From contig NC_061115.1 in assembly GCF_002878395.1 (NCBI RefSeq), positions 157,026,257 through 157,090,256 on the forward strand: 64,000 nucleotides of DNA, read 5' to 3'. The translations under genes were made by a program, and so were the position numbers. Shown here in pieces: positions 22,416 to 34,818 of the stretch. Each line of letters begins with the position of its first letter. Within the stretch, counting starts at the first letter, position 1. The stretch comes from Capsicum annuum (taxonomy: Eukaryota > Streptophyta > Magnoliopsida > Solanales > Solanaceae). Below the pieces are notes generated by a model that was not told the DNA's origin, ran no database searches, and saw nothing but the letters and a program-made list of their open reading frames with translations.

Positions 22416-24085
22416 CTCAAATAGTTTGTAATTTTCTAAATCTTTGCTTTAGATAATAAATTTAAGTGTTAAAAGTGACATATCAGACTGGCAAGAGCAA
22501 AAGAATTGGTTGAGTCTTATTTGGAAGTTGAACTGCTATTTCTTCAAAGGCGAAGGGTAGCAGCACTTTAATACCCTATTCAGCAAATTCAAATGGGAGA
22601 TCATGTGAATTATGTTCCTATTGTTCTAGTTGCTCTAGCTTTGGTGTCTTTAGTTGCTCCTACAAATATAGAAGAGGCTCGACCTGTTCGTGAAGTGGTA
22701 ATACCACTTATGAACAATGCAACTAATGGCGCCTACAGGCCAGCTGCATGTGGTCAGTTTGAATTGAATAAGAATATGGTGCAACTCTTTCACACGAGTG
22801 GGCAGTATAAAGGTTTATTTCATAAGGATCCACACCAACACATACAGAACTTCCTTGAGATAAGTGATACCTAAATTCCTAATGGGTATCTACTAATTAC
22901 ATGATATTGACTCTATTCCTTTTGTTTCTATTGGGGGAAGTAAAGAGGTGGTTAAATACGGAACTATCAAACTCAATCACTTTATGGGATGATCTCTCTC
23001 AAAAATTCCTTATTTGATTCATTCTATATGGGAATACAACATGGTTAAGAAGTGAGGTTTTGAGTTTCAAGTAAAAAGATGGAGAGAATCTTTAGCAATA
23101 TTGGGAAAGCTTCAAGGTTATGCTCTAAAATTTCCCTCACAATCGTTAGAATAGTGATGTGTTGGTACATACTTTCATTGAGGGTCTTAAGAAAGTCATG
23201 GATATTCTCTAAGATTTAGTAGTAGGTGGATAGGTACTAGAGAAGATGTATGATGAATTGTACACACTGCTGAATTATCTTTTAAAATAGAATACAAGAG
23301 GCATACTGATAAAATAAGAACTGCTTTATAAAAGGTTATATGTGTTAAAAAGGTTGATCATTTTATGGCTATATAAACATAGATATTACACAACAGAATC
23401 AGATAACTACACAGTTCAATAATATCAATCAGCGAATCACACAGTCCACTCCAGTAATAGCAACTATAGTTCATCAGGGTCTGACTTGGTGTGAGGTATA
23501 TGGAAATAGTAATCACGTTGTAGATGCTTGTGCATCTAATATATACTCCGTTAATTATGTGGGAAATGATAATTTTCAAGGATATCAGAACTTTGGAAAT
23601 ACTTACAATCTTTACTGGCGGAATCATCCCAATTTCTCATGGGGTGGAAATCAGGCACAAAATGCAAATCAATATCGTGGACTAGTAAATCAAAATCAGC
23701 AACAGCATGTTCCATGGAATCAAGCCACTATTAAAACAAGAAATATTGAAGAGATGGTGAAATATATTACGTCTACTCAAGTATAGTTAGCAGATGTAAA
23801 GGACCAAAAGATGATTACAAAGATCTTGGAGTTTCAAATAGGTCATAGTGTAGGGGCAAAAAACAATAAACCTCAAGGAGGTTTACTTTGTGACATTGAG
23901 AAATACAAAATGGGTGAATTTATTTTCTACTCAGAGTGGGCTACAGTTGAAAGAGTTAGAACCCAAGCAGGTGAATCACAAGGCTACTGATGGTAAAAAA
24001 ATCAAATAATCAAAATAAATTTTGTGGAAGATAATGCTGAAAACAAGAAATTCAAAGTGGAATGTGTGAAGCTACCTCCACCTTT
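22416..24085 (+). pseudogene. gag: gag remnant of the Athila-type element
   Basis: The longest piece, 22593-22874, holds MGDHVNYVPI, ARPVREVVIPLMNNATNGAY and FELNKNMVQLFHTSGQY, then DPHQHIQNFLEISDT, the capsid entry of Athila gag. A second piece at 23559-23786 has NTYNLYWRNHPNFSWGGNQ followed by an Asn/Gln-rich stretch, the conserved C-terminal part of gag. Between them, 22900-23350 keeps the capsid core with frameshifts and stops. Roughly 23790-24085 is the gag-protease linker. Nothing indicates a functional frame. Confidence 0.85.
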
Positions 24086-25089
24086 CCCACAAAGGTTGAG
24101 GAAACACCTAGGGTAAGATTGATACACGAAGTTTATAAATATGTCGAAGCATGTTAACATTAATCTTCCTCTCATTGATGTTTTGTAAAGTGTTCCAAGT
24201 ATGATAAGTATATGAAGGAAATCATGGACAACAAGAACCGCCTGACTGATATGTTATTGTTGCACTTACTGAAGAGTGTACATCACAAATTCAGAATAGG
24301 TTGCCCACAAAGCTGAAGGATCTGGGGAGCTTTACAGTTTATATTGTAATTGGGCAATCTATAAGTTCTCAAAATCTATGTGATCTTAGAGAGATCATTA
24401 ATATTATACCCACATCCTTTTTTAGAAAGATGGGGTTAGGCAGCTCGAGAACCACCACAGTTGTTTTATAGTTAGCTGATCATTCACGTGTTAAACCTGA
24501 TGGCATTGTTGAAGATGAATTGGTACAAGTGGGGTCTCTTATCTTCCTTGTGGATTAGATAATTCTTGATTTTTATGCTTATTCAAAAGTCCTATTTATT
24601 TTTGGATGTCCCCTTTTAAAAATCGTGTATTCATTAGTTGATATAGCTGCAAGATAATTGACCATACGTGCTAATGATATGTAGAGGTGTTCGACATATA
24701 TAAGGTAATGAAACTGCTAAAAATATATGAATAATTGTCTGCTATCACAGTCTTGGATCTCACATCTTTCTTTCACCTTATTACATCCAAGGATCCCTTG
24801 GAGAGAGCATTGGTGGGATATGATCTTTTGTGTAATGTTGAAGTAGTTGAAATGATTCAGATTCTTGATGTGGCAAGCATTATTACAAGAAAGATAGAAT
24901 TTGAGCTTTTGAATAGACCTATTGTTCTTTCTCCCAAGACATCTATTGTGTAAGAACCGAAGGCATAGCTCAAAGCTCTACCATATAATCTTAAATATGC
25001 TTTCCTTAGTGATGATGATACTTTACCTGTAATTTTGTCTGCAGGTTTATATGATGTGCATGTGAAAGAGGCATAGACAGTACTCAAGA
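24086..25089 (+). pseudogene. Protease and linker remnant of the Athila-type element
   Basis: The protease is at about 24290-24560. The expected active-site Asp lies in NLCDLREIIN and is followed by IIPTSFFRKMGLGSS and a V-x-V-G-L-I-F strand. The residues after Asp no longer form the usual DSG/DLG triad. The linker 24735-24953 is open for 72 codons (ITVLDLTSFFHLITSKDPLERA). Frame changes occur at about 24570-24735 and near 24955. Confidence 0.72.
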
Positions 25090-26010
25090 GAAGGAAGAAG
25101 TCAATTAGATGGCAAATGTCAGATATTCAAGTATTCAATCCTGACTTCTATATGCATAAAATATTTATTGTTGAGGTATACAAAGCAATTGTACAACACC
25201 AGTGGAGACTAAATCCTATTAAGAAAAAAGTACAAAGAAGTCATTAAGTGGCTTGATGCTAGGATAGTTAATCCCATCTAAGATAGTAATTGGGTCAGGC
25301 CTGTGAAGTGTTTTCCATGTAAAGCGGAGATGAAGGTTATGACTAATGAGAATAATTAGTGGATTCCAACTCGTACAGTGACTCGGTGGAGGATTTGTAT
25401 AGATTACAAGAAGTTAAATGACGTCACTTGGAAAGATCAGTATCCCATCTCTTTTATTAATCAAATACTAGGCAGACTTTCTAGGATATAATATTATTGC
25501 CTCCTTGATGGCTATCCGGGCTACATTGATAGACATAGCATCGGAAGTCTAGGAGAAGACAACCTTCCCTGTCCATATAGAACCTATGCATTCAGACATA
25601 TGCCATTTGGCTTGTGCAATGCACAAGTGACTTTCTATATATGCATTATGTCTATCTTCTAAAACATGGTGGAGGATGTTGTCGAGGTATTTGTGGACAA
25701 TTTTTTAATTTTTTGTAACTCATTTGATGTATCTTCGCAGAACTTAGACAGGGTTCTAGCTCTATGTGAGGAGATGAACTTAGTATTAAACTAGGAGAAA
25801 TGCAACTTTTTGGTCAATGAAGGTATCATCCTTGGTCACAACGTGAGACAAAGAGGAATATAGGTGGACAGAGCTAAAGTAAAGTTCATTGAGAAGCTAC
25901 CTCCACTGTGAATGAAAGGGGTGAGAAGCTTTCTCAGATTTATAGTATTTTATAGGAGGTTTATCAAAGACTTCTCATAGATATCAAGTCCCACGTACAA
26001 GCTGCTAAAC
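25090..26010 (+). pseudogene. Reverse transcriptase remnant of the Athila-type element
   Basis: Readable pieces in order: WLDARIVNPI near 25250, TRTVTRWRICIDYKKLND at about 25365-25420, CLLDGYPGY at about 25500, RTYAFRHMPFGLCNAQVTF at about 25580-25635, and VVEVFVDNFLIF at about 25678-25715. The active site FVDN has lost its second Asp. QNLDRVLALCEEMNLVLN and a GHNV-like stretch follow. Stops and frameshifts are frequent. Confidence 0.85.
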
Positions 26011-26515
26011 AAAGAGGTAAAGTTCAAATTTGTGACCAAATATCAGAAAGCATTTGAGAATTTTAAAAGAAGATTAACAGAGTCACCCATTATGGTTTCT
26101 CCTGATTGGGAACTACCGTTCGAATTGATGTTTCATGAAAGTGATATTTTTTTTGGAGAAATAATGGGTCAGCATCAAGATAAGGTTTTTTATTCTATCT
26201 ACTATGCAAGTAAAACCTTAGATGTAGCCTAGATCAATTACACAGTCACAGAGAAAGAGATATTGAAACTTGTCTATGTATTTGACTAGTTTAGAGAATA
26301 TTTTGTGGACACGAAAATAATTGTTAATACGGATCATGCTTCAATCCAATATTTTTCAACAAGATAGATATGAAAGCGAGGTTAATCAGACGGATTCTTC
26401 TGCTCCATGAATTTGATATGGAAGTTCATGATCGAAAGGGAGGTGAGAGTCAAGTGGCTGACCTTTTATCGAGGCTTCCGAGTTATGCTCATGTTATTGA
26501 TGATAACTTCTGTAT
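26011..26515 (+). pseudogene. RNase H remnant of the Athila-type element
   Basis: ESPIMVSPDWELPFELMFHE and KVFYSIYYASKTLDVA, then a stop and INYTVTEKEILKLVYVFD, belong to the catalytic fold, with TDHASIQYF near 26335. The catalytic Asp expected in the first strand reads HES, so it is lost. The frame moves at 26350, and LIRRILLLHEFDMEVHDRKG with ADLLSRLPS ends the domain. Confidence 0.82.
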
Positions 26516-27320
26516 TCAGGAGGAATTTTCAGATGAACGATTTATGGTACTAGATGTAGCAGAGGTCCTAAGGAATGCTGATATAGTGAACCTATTTGTT
26601 AGTGGTATTTATCCTCCAGATGCCACAAGTCAACAAAAGAAAAAGTTGTTTCGTGATTCTCGCTCATTTATGTACAATGAGACTTATCTTTTCTAACAAG
26701 GTGCTGATAGAATAGTGAGAAGATGTATTTCAGAATCTGGATGCGAGCTGGTGATGGAAAGTTGCCATTTATCACCATATTGAGGTCAACATAGAGATAA
26801 ACTGACAGCGCGAAAGGTATTACAGTCAAGTTTCTTTTTACCTACGTTGTTTAGAGATGCTAGAGCTTATTTGAGAGAATATGATCAATGCCAAAGAATA
26901 GGCACTATATCAAAGTACCATGAAATTCCCCTGAATAATATCCTTAAAGTTGAAATTTTTGATGTGTGGGGGATAGATTTTATAGGCCTATTCCCACCAT
27001 CAAATAGTAATCTATACATTCTTGTGGCTATAGATTATGTGTCCAAGTGGGTGGAGGTTGTACCACGTCCCACTAATAATGCTAGACTGGTGATGACATT
27101 TTTCAAAAATAATATATTCTCTCATTTAGGCACACCATGATCAATCATTAGTGATGGAGGACCACATTTTGTGAATCATTGGTTCAAGAACTCAATGACA
27201 AAATATGGAGTCAGACACTAGGTAGCTACTGCATAACAACCGCAGACAAGTGGCCAAGTAGAAGTATATAATAGAGAAATCAAGTAGATTCTGTAGAAGA
27301 CAGTTAATGGTTAGCATAAG
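26516..27320 (+). pseudogene. Integrase remnant of the Athila-type element, truncated
   Basis: The zinc-binding region lies near 26740-26900, with AYLREYDQCQRIG at 26862-26900. The core has VWGIDFIGLFPPS at about 26965 (first catalytic Asp kept), SDGGPHFVNHWF near 27150-27185 (second Asp kept) and QTSGQVEVYNREIK near 27245-27285 (Glu kept). It breaks off at 27320 before the C-terminal part, exactly where LTR1 of B starts with TG. So all three catalytic residues can still be read, but stops separate them. Confidence 0.83.
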
Positions 27321-29813
27321 TGACACAACCCAAACCAGGGCCTTGTCGTAATGGGCATCCCAAGTCTAACCAGGACTAGAGAGCACCCCCGTTACCCAAC
27401 CCAACCGACCTAAGCATACCCTAATTCATCTGAATTCCGAATATTTAACTAGATAGCGTTATTGCATAATCCAAGACTCTGGATAGGTTTATATCCGTGA
27501 CAACCCATATGCGTCCAACCATCCGATACCCCACTGATAACTAATACCAACCAAACCATAATCTAAACCATAACCATATGAGCTCCATAATAATCATATA
27601 TAATTCCAAAATAAAAGAGGATGGATCAACAAAAAATCTCATTAACCAGTGCCGACCCCAATATTAATACCAATACTTAGTCTAACACCAATACCTATCC
27701 CACCCATACGAACCCATAGTAGTTCCACAGAATGCTCTAACTAAAATAATATTGAAATCCGGTTGGGACATACCCCCAACAATAGCAAGAAATAATATCC
27801 AAACATAAACCAAAGTATGAAATAAAAAATAAGAGATGAAGCATTTTGGAATGATGGAATCTCACCACTTCAATCTAATAGATGATCTCGAAATCTGATT
27901 GCTAAGCAGGAAGAGTTGAACGAACGGTTCCTGCATCACGTAGGGATACAGCTCCCTGAAGATGGATTTGTGGGTGAACACTATCATTAACTCAAGGCTA
28001 AAATAATGCCACTAAATAAAACCAAGTCAACCATCTATATGCTTACAAACCATCCATACATATATATAACCATGCAGGAAAAGGGAATTGGGTTTAGCAT
28101 TCATTTGAAACCATTAACCTAGGTATTTGTAGCTTACCCGTCCTTAACCACCCATGGGTTGTAAGGGTACTGTGTAACCCCCTAAAAAAGCTCCGATGCT
28201 TTTAGCCACACGAACCGGAGATACCATAAGAGTAAGGGATTCCCAAGTACCCTCACTCCCCATGATACATATGTTCAATGTACATAGAGGATTCCTATGT
28301 ACCTCATGATATCATAAAAGGGTCAACATTCCCTACCCCTCATGTCGGCAAAAAAGTGTTTCTAGTGTTCGTTCATTGAACTGCCACATTCACAGTAAGC
28401 TATCACAACCCGCCATTATTTACCAATAAAAAATGTTTCCAACCAGACGATTATTCCATTATTATTAACCAATGCTCTACATAGTGGTATCATCAATCAA
28501 CTATAACTTGCAAGTATAGTCCTTCGCCAAACCTTTTTTAGATCAAGGGATTCCCATGTACCCATAGATCACATTATACAATTGGTTTGGGGGAGTCCAT
28601 GTACCCCACGAGTGTTCCATTATATTTATTACTTGGGGGATTCCATTGTACTCTACAAGAATGATTGTTAAACCCAAAACCATTATATTTTCATCATTCG
28701 AAATAATTTAACCATTGAGGATTCCATTACCATGTTAAACCATGCATAAGTTCCATTAAAATTTAACTATGTAGTGAAAACATTCTCATAGGCATTTTAT
28801 CAAACACATTGGGGCATAGTATTTTCAAAAACCAAAGTCAATTACCAAATAACAATTCCCATGCAACCAATTATCCTAAACCACCAATAAAACATATTAA
28901 AGCTTAGTTAAAACAAGGTAAAACCATAACCAAGAATTTCTCACCAAAACCACCATATTATATTTGTAAACCCAAAACCATACAATAATCACACCATGAA
29001 AACATTGTATAAAACTATTACTTTAGTTTCAAATAACAATGAGGGAAGAGAACATGCATTAAAATAATAAGATAATGGAGAGAAACCCCCAACACAAGCC
29101 CCAAATAAATCCTTAAGATGAAACCCTAGCTTTCTTTTCCTAAGAACTTTAGAGAAGATTAGAGTATTTTTTTCTAAGTGATAAAGAATAGAATAATAGG
29201 GAAAATAACCTCCCAAGTGAGTTAAAATTCATGGGGCCTTATTAGGTTAGTGGGGAAATGTCCAGATTACCCTTGTTTAAACTGCACCAAAATCCCGTCA
29301 GAGCAATACGACTATCCATACTAGTCTTACTCTCCAATATGAGTAGCGGTACCACTCATACCCAAGGCCATATCCCTTGGACCCAACACTGTTTTAAGTT
29401 TGACCCACCCTAACCCATATCATATCCAGTCATACAACTAGTACCAATGATCCGTACCCCTGGCATAATAATATCTAAAGAGGATTGAATGCTGCCCACC
29501 ATGCGAGTCCTTTGTAAGACTCATATCCTATCTTACAAATTTTGGTGAAGTACTCATACACAGATCTCACTTAAGTTACCAAGCCTAAGATTTGGTGAAG
29601 TAACCAAACAAACTATATTCACTGCTATGACTTGTACCACCCGAGTCAGATCTATTCCCGAAATTAAATCAAACCCACCAACCAACACTGGTCAACATAG
29701 GACTAACCCATACCACTCGTATCCCAGTGTACGAGTCATTTCCCCTAGTCGTATCCTTTCCATAAAATAGAAATCCAAGAAATTTCTAAAGGCTAGAAAC
29801 CCAGGGTGTTTTT
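27321..29813 (-). repeat. 3' LTR of B (LTR1)
   Basis: About 2.49 kb. The left 820 bases match 34819-35639, and much of the rest matches LTR3 at 35640-37755. The right end is marked by the PPT to its right and a decayed CCAGGGTGTTTTT. Short phrases such as GGATTCCCATGTACC recur inside (28200-28720), a second kind of internal repetition. Confidence 0.87.
29285..29760 (-). promoter_or_regulatory. Word island (GTACGAGT / ACTCGTAC) in LTR1 of B
   Basis: The word appears as ACGACT, TACGAGT, ATGAGT and GTATGAGT in both orientations. An inverted pair lies at about 29337-29360 (ATATGAGTAGCGGTACCACT then CATACC). On the minus strand the block precedes the pyrimidine-rich promoter/leader. LTR3 has an equivalent block at 37500-37755. 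Confidence 0.5.
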
Positions 29814-29828
29814 GTCTTCCCCTCTAGG
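29814..29828 (-). other. Polypurine tract of B
   Basis: The minus-strand sequence CTAGAGGGGAAGAC lies directly next to the LTR start. It primes plus-strand cDNA synthesis. Confidence 0.75.
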
Positions 29829-31395
29829 AATGTTCATTCTCAATTGATGGACAAGGTAGGGTAACTACAAGCATGATTCATTTGCATTATCAAATATTAA
29901 TCAACCTTTAACCAAGTTAGAAAATAAATATGCAAGGATATTAATATTTCCTTTTATAAAGTCTGAAAACAAAAGTATGTTGAAGAACACTTACCTTCTA
30001 CACGAATACCAGGAGCAAAAAACTGATACGGATACTTAGACTTTATTTCCTCCTCCGTTTTCTATGTAACCTCTTCTACCTTGTGGTTTCTATATAGAAC
30101 GTTAATCCAGGCCACATCCTTGGTCTGTAATGGAAGAACCTGCCAATCCGAGATCTCGATCGAGACCACTCTATAAGACAGATAATCTGAGATACCCGGG
30201 CCCTCAAAAGGAACAACCAAAGAATGATCACCAAGATACTTCTTCAACATAGATACATGATATACCTAATTAATGGAGCTTAAACTAGAAGGAAACTCCA
30301 ATTTATAAGACGCACTACTAACCCTCTGCAAAATCGCATAAGAACTTATAAATCGAGGACTGATCTTTCCCTTCATACCAAAGTGCATTACTCCAGTCAC
30401 AAGAGATACCTTTAGGAATACGTTATCCGCATCCTCAAACTCTAAATCTCTACGCGTTACATCTACATGGGATTTTTGGCGACTTTGGGAAGCCTTTAGC
30501 CTATCCTTAATAACCTTAAACTTTTCCATAACATGTAAAACCAAATTCGGACCGAACATATCTGCCTTACAAAACTTGAACCAACAAATAGGAGATCTAC
30601 ACCTCTTACCATACGATGCCTCCAAAATAGCCATCCCAATACTACAAAACTCTACCAAAGGTAGATACTAAACCCAACTACCACCATAGTCAATCACATA
30701 TGCTCGAAGCATATCCTCCAATTCCGAAATAGTTCTTTCTGATTGCCCATCTATTTGTGGATGAAAAGTTATATTTAGAATCAGCTTAGTACCTAATCAC
30801 TTCTGAAAAGACCACTAGAAATGAGAAGAAAATTTCATACCATGATTAGAGATAATAAAAATAGGTACCCCATGAAGCTTTACTATATCATGAAGATACA
30901 ACTTTGCATAGTCCTCCACCGAAAAGATAGTCCTTACTAGCAAGAAGTGAGTAGACTTTTTTATCCTATCCACGATGACCTATATCGAATCAAATTTCTT
31001 TTGATACTAAGAAATACCAGTAATGAAATCTATGTTGATCAACTACCATTTCCATTCGAGCAAATCAATTTCTTGATACAAGCCATCGGGCCTTATATGT
31101 TAAACCTTGACTTGTTGGCACACTATGAACTTGGCTACAAAGTCAGCCACATCCCTCTTCATAACATTCCACCAATACATCTCCTTAAGATCATGATACA
31201 TTTTAGTCAAATTGGGATAAACAACAAAGCGCGATTCATGTACCGAATCAAAAACCCTTTGTTGTAAACCGTTGACATCAGGAATACACAACCTCCCTTG
31301 GTAATGTAAAGTACCATCTCCATTAATATCAAAGACCATTACCTTTTGCCCAACAACATCACGCTTGATTTTAATCAAGACAGGATCCAATATTT
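29829..31395 (-). pseudogene. Integrase and chromodomain remnant of B
   Basis: On the minus strand the zinc-binding domain is at 31100-31390 (GRLCIPDVNGLQQRVFDSVH then KMYHDLKEMYWWNVMKRDV and FIVCQQVKV). The core, 31095-30660, is decayed. The C-terminal module is open at 30266-30658 (KRCRSPICWF, RQKSHVDVTRRDLEFEDADN, KGKISPRF). The chromodomain is at 30000-30250 (IEISDWQVLPLQTKDV, INVLYRNHKVEEVT, then a stop at the expected Trp and KTEEEIKSKYPYQF). About 29829-29990 is 3' untranslated. Confidence 0.88.
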
Positions 31396-32064
31396 TCTTC
31401 TCCTTATCACTGTACCAAGAGAGGATCTAACCACTTCTAAACTATTACCTCACTATCCTTAGAGTCCAAGAGGGGAACTCAAAGATTGGACAAGTGGTGA
31501 ATATCCTTCACCAATTCCTATTTTACTTTCTCCATATGAGCCAAACTTCCTATGGACAACCTGCTAAGAGCATCAACAAACAGGTTTGCTTTATCTGGGT
31601 GGTAGAGAATACTTATATTAGAATCCTTGACAAGCTCCAACCATCTCCTTATCATAAGATTTAGCTCCTTCTAACTGAACACTTATGTACACTCTTATGA
31701 TAAAAAAAGATGTCTACATGCACTTCATAAAAATAATGCTGCCAGATTTTAAAAGTAAAAACCACCCCTAAAAGCTCCAAATCATGAGTAGGATAATTCC
31801 TCTCATGCTTTTTCAATAGCTTGGAAGCATAAGAAATAACCTTCCTATGCTGCATCAAAACACAACCAAGTCCTACCTGGACACATTATGATAAACTAGA
31901 AATCCCTCATTACATTCAGGCAGTGTCAAAACCAGAGCGAAAGTTAGCTTATCCTTAAGTTTTTCAGAACTTTGTTCACAAGCTTTTGACCAACAGGGCT
32001 TTACCTTCTTCTAAGTTCACTTAGTCAAAGGAGAGACTATCAAAGAAAAACCCTACATAAACCT
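31396..32064 (-). pseudogene. RNase H remnant of B
   Basis: [40 protein letters not shown] and [16 protein letters not shown] are open at 31661-31858. A degenerate KANLFVDALSRL-like end lies near 31550-31610. The expected Asp of the third active-site position reads FYH, so catalysis is lost. The N-terminal part, 31860-32000, is frameshifted. Confidence 0.83.
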
Positions 32065-32985
32065 CTAATGATACTCATCCAAACCCAAGAATCTCTGAAT
32101 GTCGGTTGGACTCATGGGTATAGACCACGTTTTAACCATATCCACCTTTTGCAGATCTACCATGATCCCATCATAAGAAATAACATGACCCAAGAAAGTT
32201 AAATTGTTCAACCAAAACTCACACTTGTAGAACTTTTCATACAAATATTGTTCCTTCAAGGTCTGTAAAATAACATGGAGGTGATAGGTATGATCCACCT
32301 CACTGTTAGAATACACCAAGATGTCATCAATAAACAAAATTAAAAAAAAGATCCATGAACTGCCTGAAAACTCTATTCATCAAACCCATAAATGTCGATG
32401 AGGCATTAGTCAACCCAAATTATATCACAAGAAATTCAAAATGCCCATACCGAGAATGAAAAGTGATCTTAGGGATATCCTTCTCCCTAATATCAAGCTG
32501 ATGGTACCCAGACTGATGATCTATCTCAGAAAAGAACTTGGAACTTGTCAACTGATCAAAAAAGTCATTTATCCTTAGAAGAGGATACTTGTTCTTGATC
32601 ATTACCTTATTCAACTGCAGATAGTCAATTCATATCTGAATAGAACCGTCCTTCTTGTTCAATAACAACACCAATGTACTCCATGGGGATACACTAGGAT
32701 GAATAAACCCCTTAAATAGGAGATCCTTATATTTCTCCTTTAGTTCCCTCAAATCTGTTGGAGCTATTCTATAATAAGGAATAGATATTGTACGAGTGTC
32801 CGAAACCAAATGAATGCCAAACTCAATCTCCCTTTACAAAGGAACACAAGGAATATCATCTGGAATGACCTTAGGAAACTCATTTGCCACTATAACCGAG
32901 TGAAAAGAAGGACCCTCTGAGTTCTAAGACACCCTTTTGATATTAATCTCTGAGTTCTAAGATAATAAATAAACCTCTCCCTAGA
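32065..32985 (-). pseudogene. Reverse transcriptase remnant of B
   Basis: Two open pieces on the minus strand: 32420-32614 ([50 protein letters not shown]) and 32065-32337 (MFIDDILVYSNSEVDHTYHL, FWLNNLTFLGHVISYDGI). The catalytic FIDD is intact. A short A-run frameshift near 32338-32346 separates them. The fingers region 32640-32985 carries stops. Confidence 0.87.
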
Positions 32986-33430
32986 AGCTAGGGAACCACC
33001 TTTCCATTTTATAACTGATTCACCGGGGAACCTAAAGACAACCTTACGTGTCTGAGAATCTTAGGATGTGTAATAAGAGTGCAACCAATCTATCCATAGG
33101 ATAACATCAAAATCAACCATATCGAGTTCTAATAGATTTACCAAGGTTCGCCTACCACCAAAAAATACCACACACCCTTTATAGACCCTCTTAGTAAAAA
33201 TTGAGTCACCTATCAAGGTAGAAATAGAAAAAGAATCTAAAATAACCTCAGGATCAAAGTCAAAACATACGGACACATATGGGGTCACATAAGAAAGAGT
33301 AGACCCTTGATGAAGCAGACAATACACAACACGACAGAGCATACAACCTATTCCATCTAGCACCAGTATAAGAAGCAGAAACAGTTAGAGAAGTTGCAGC
33401 ATAAGGTGTACGAGCAGAAGATAAAGCAAC
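32986..33430 (-). pseudogene. Protease remnant of B
   Basis: Minus-strand frame 33061-33363: LLHQGSTLSYVTPYVSVCFD is the retropepsin active-site region with the catalytic Asp replaced by His. LELDMVDFDVILWIDWLHSY closes the fold. The loss of Asp means the protease was inactive even before the stops are considered. Confidence 0.82.
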
Positions 33431-34600
33431 CGAAATTTTGACAACTCCTGAAGCACCCTTACCAACTTGACAATTTCTAGGCATATGGCCTGGTTAGCCT
33501 CATTTTAAACACCTATCCTTCCCTTTATCAGAAAACCCCCAACAAAGATGACCAGCGAACCAGCAAGGAGGATATAAAGTAGTTGACTGTACCTAACTCA
33601 CCTGAGATTGGGCACCTTATCACCAGAAATTTACCCCACCTTTTCGACTTCTGTCACCCAATTACTTTGGGTAATGAGTGCTAGTAGTAGAGAAGGAACA
33701 AAAACTCCCCCATTTTTTCTTCGTCCATTTACCGCCATCCCGACCACCTTATTGCTGAGCACTATCACGCTTAGAGAACCCATTCCTCATACCCTTCCTT
33801 TCCCTAAACTCTATCTATTTCCTCTTTATATCCTTAACCTGTTGCATGTGAACAACCAACCTCAAAATATCCATACCTTAATAAATAAAGTAGTCTTACT
33901 TTTAAGGATCAAATATCGAGATACACCAGAAGTGAACTTTCTCATCCTTATTCTCATATCAGCCACCAATTCTAGAGCATACTTAGAAAACCGATGGAAC
34001 TTTAAGTCATATTCCTTGACAGATATTCTTCCCTGCTTAAGATTCACAAATTCTTCCATGTTCGCTTCCCTCAACTCCTGAGGAAACAAGCGATCCAAAA
34101 AGCCATTAGAAAAGGCCTCCCATAAGGACAACTCCTCAATATCACCTCTGTCTATCCCTATCCCATTCCACATACCATTGGTATGTAACATCCTTGAGCT
34201 TACAAGCTGTAAAGCTTACCCTTTCCATATTCATGGCCAATATTACCCTTGAATATCTACATTACATCTAATAAACACTGTGGATTCTCATCCACATTCA
34301 CACCAATAAAACTAGGAGGATTCATCTTTACAAACTGGGAAAACCTAGTGGCCTCAGTAAATATAACAACAGACGTATCTCGCCCATCCTGAGCAATAAC
34401 CAATTGAGAAATAACATGAATAGATTGGTGAAATTCCACTTTTGTAACCTCACCTTATGGAGGACTAGTAGCAACTAGGGGAACTCCAGAACAATTAAGT
34501 ATAGGGACCTGAGATCGAGTGTGAACTCCAAGTGTAGGGCGTACCCTATTAGCATTATACCTAGATGGGACAAACAAATTCCTTGTGTTCCAGATCATTA
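33431..34600 (-). pseudogene. gag: gag remnant of B
   Basis: The start is near 34600 on the minus strand (the frame reads NLFVPSRYNANRVRPTLGVH). Then 34257-34439 holds VEFHQSIHVISQ-like and ATRFSQFVKMNPPSFIGVN, and 33862-34191 holds LWEAFSNGFLDRLFPQELRE and NLKQGRISVKEYDLKFHRFS, the capsid core. A decayed zinc knuckle (KMR... GHMPRNCQVGK) lies at about 33470-33520. The plus-strand 157-codon frame at 33608-34081 is only a shadow of this gag. Confidence 0.85.
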
Positions 34601-34724
34601 AGGCATGATCTGAAAAGAGAACAAACAAAGATTAGAGAAAATTTTGATACTTAGACTCCAAGCTTGAAAACATAATGCCAAGAAAGTGAAACATTCCTAA
34701 ATCTCTTATAGACTCTCTCTTATG

Positions 34725-34746
34725 AGTGTGGTAAGTTATACACCCC
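34725..34746 (-). promoter_or_regulatory. Leader stem-loop homologue of B
   Basis: The minus strand reads GGGTGTATAACTTACCACAC followed by TCATAAGAG. It corresponds in position and flanks to GTGTGTAACGCGCCACACTT of element E and the equivalent of E1. The stem bases are kept while the loop differs. Confidence 0.4.
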
Positions 34747-34803
34747 TAAAGGATACTCTACTAGATACGGCTTTGTGGACTCCCAATAGACCATGAACAT
34801 AAA

Positions 34804-34815
34804 GTTATGATACAA
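34804..34815 (-). other. Decayed tRNA-Met primer-binding site of B
   Basis: The minus strand TTGTATCATAAC matches the tRNA-Met PBS at 9 of 12 bases and lies three bases from the LTR. Confidence 0.6.
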
Positions 34816-34818
34816 ACT

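Larger units (their letters stand above)
20906..27320 (+). mobile_element. Athila-type Ty3/gypsy element, 3' truncated
   Basis: 5' LTR, tRNA-Asp-like PBS, gag, protease, RT, RNase H and integrase follow in order on the plus strand. The residues in gag and RT resemble the Athila branch (non-chromodomain), not the surrounding chromoviruses. The element stops in integrase at 27320, where the LTR of B starts. The 3' half after integrase and the 3' LTR are not in the window. Confidence 0.85.

Noticed and set aside
26516..27320. Envelope-like gene of the Athila-type element
   Set aside because: The element is cut inside integrase, so the region where such a gene would lie is absent.
33608..34081. 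Plus-strand open frame of 157 codons
   Set aside because: It lies entirely opposite gag of B, has no recognisable domain, and is explained as the antisense shadow of that gag.
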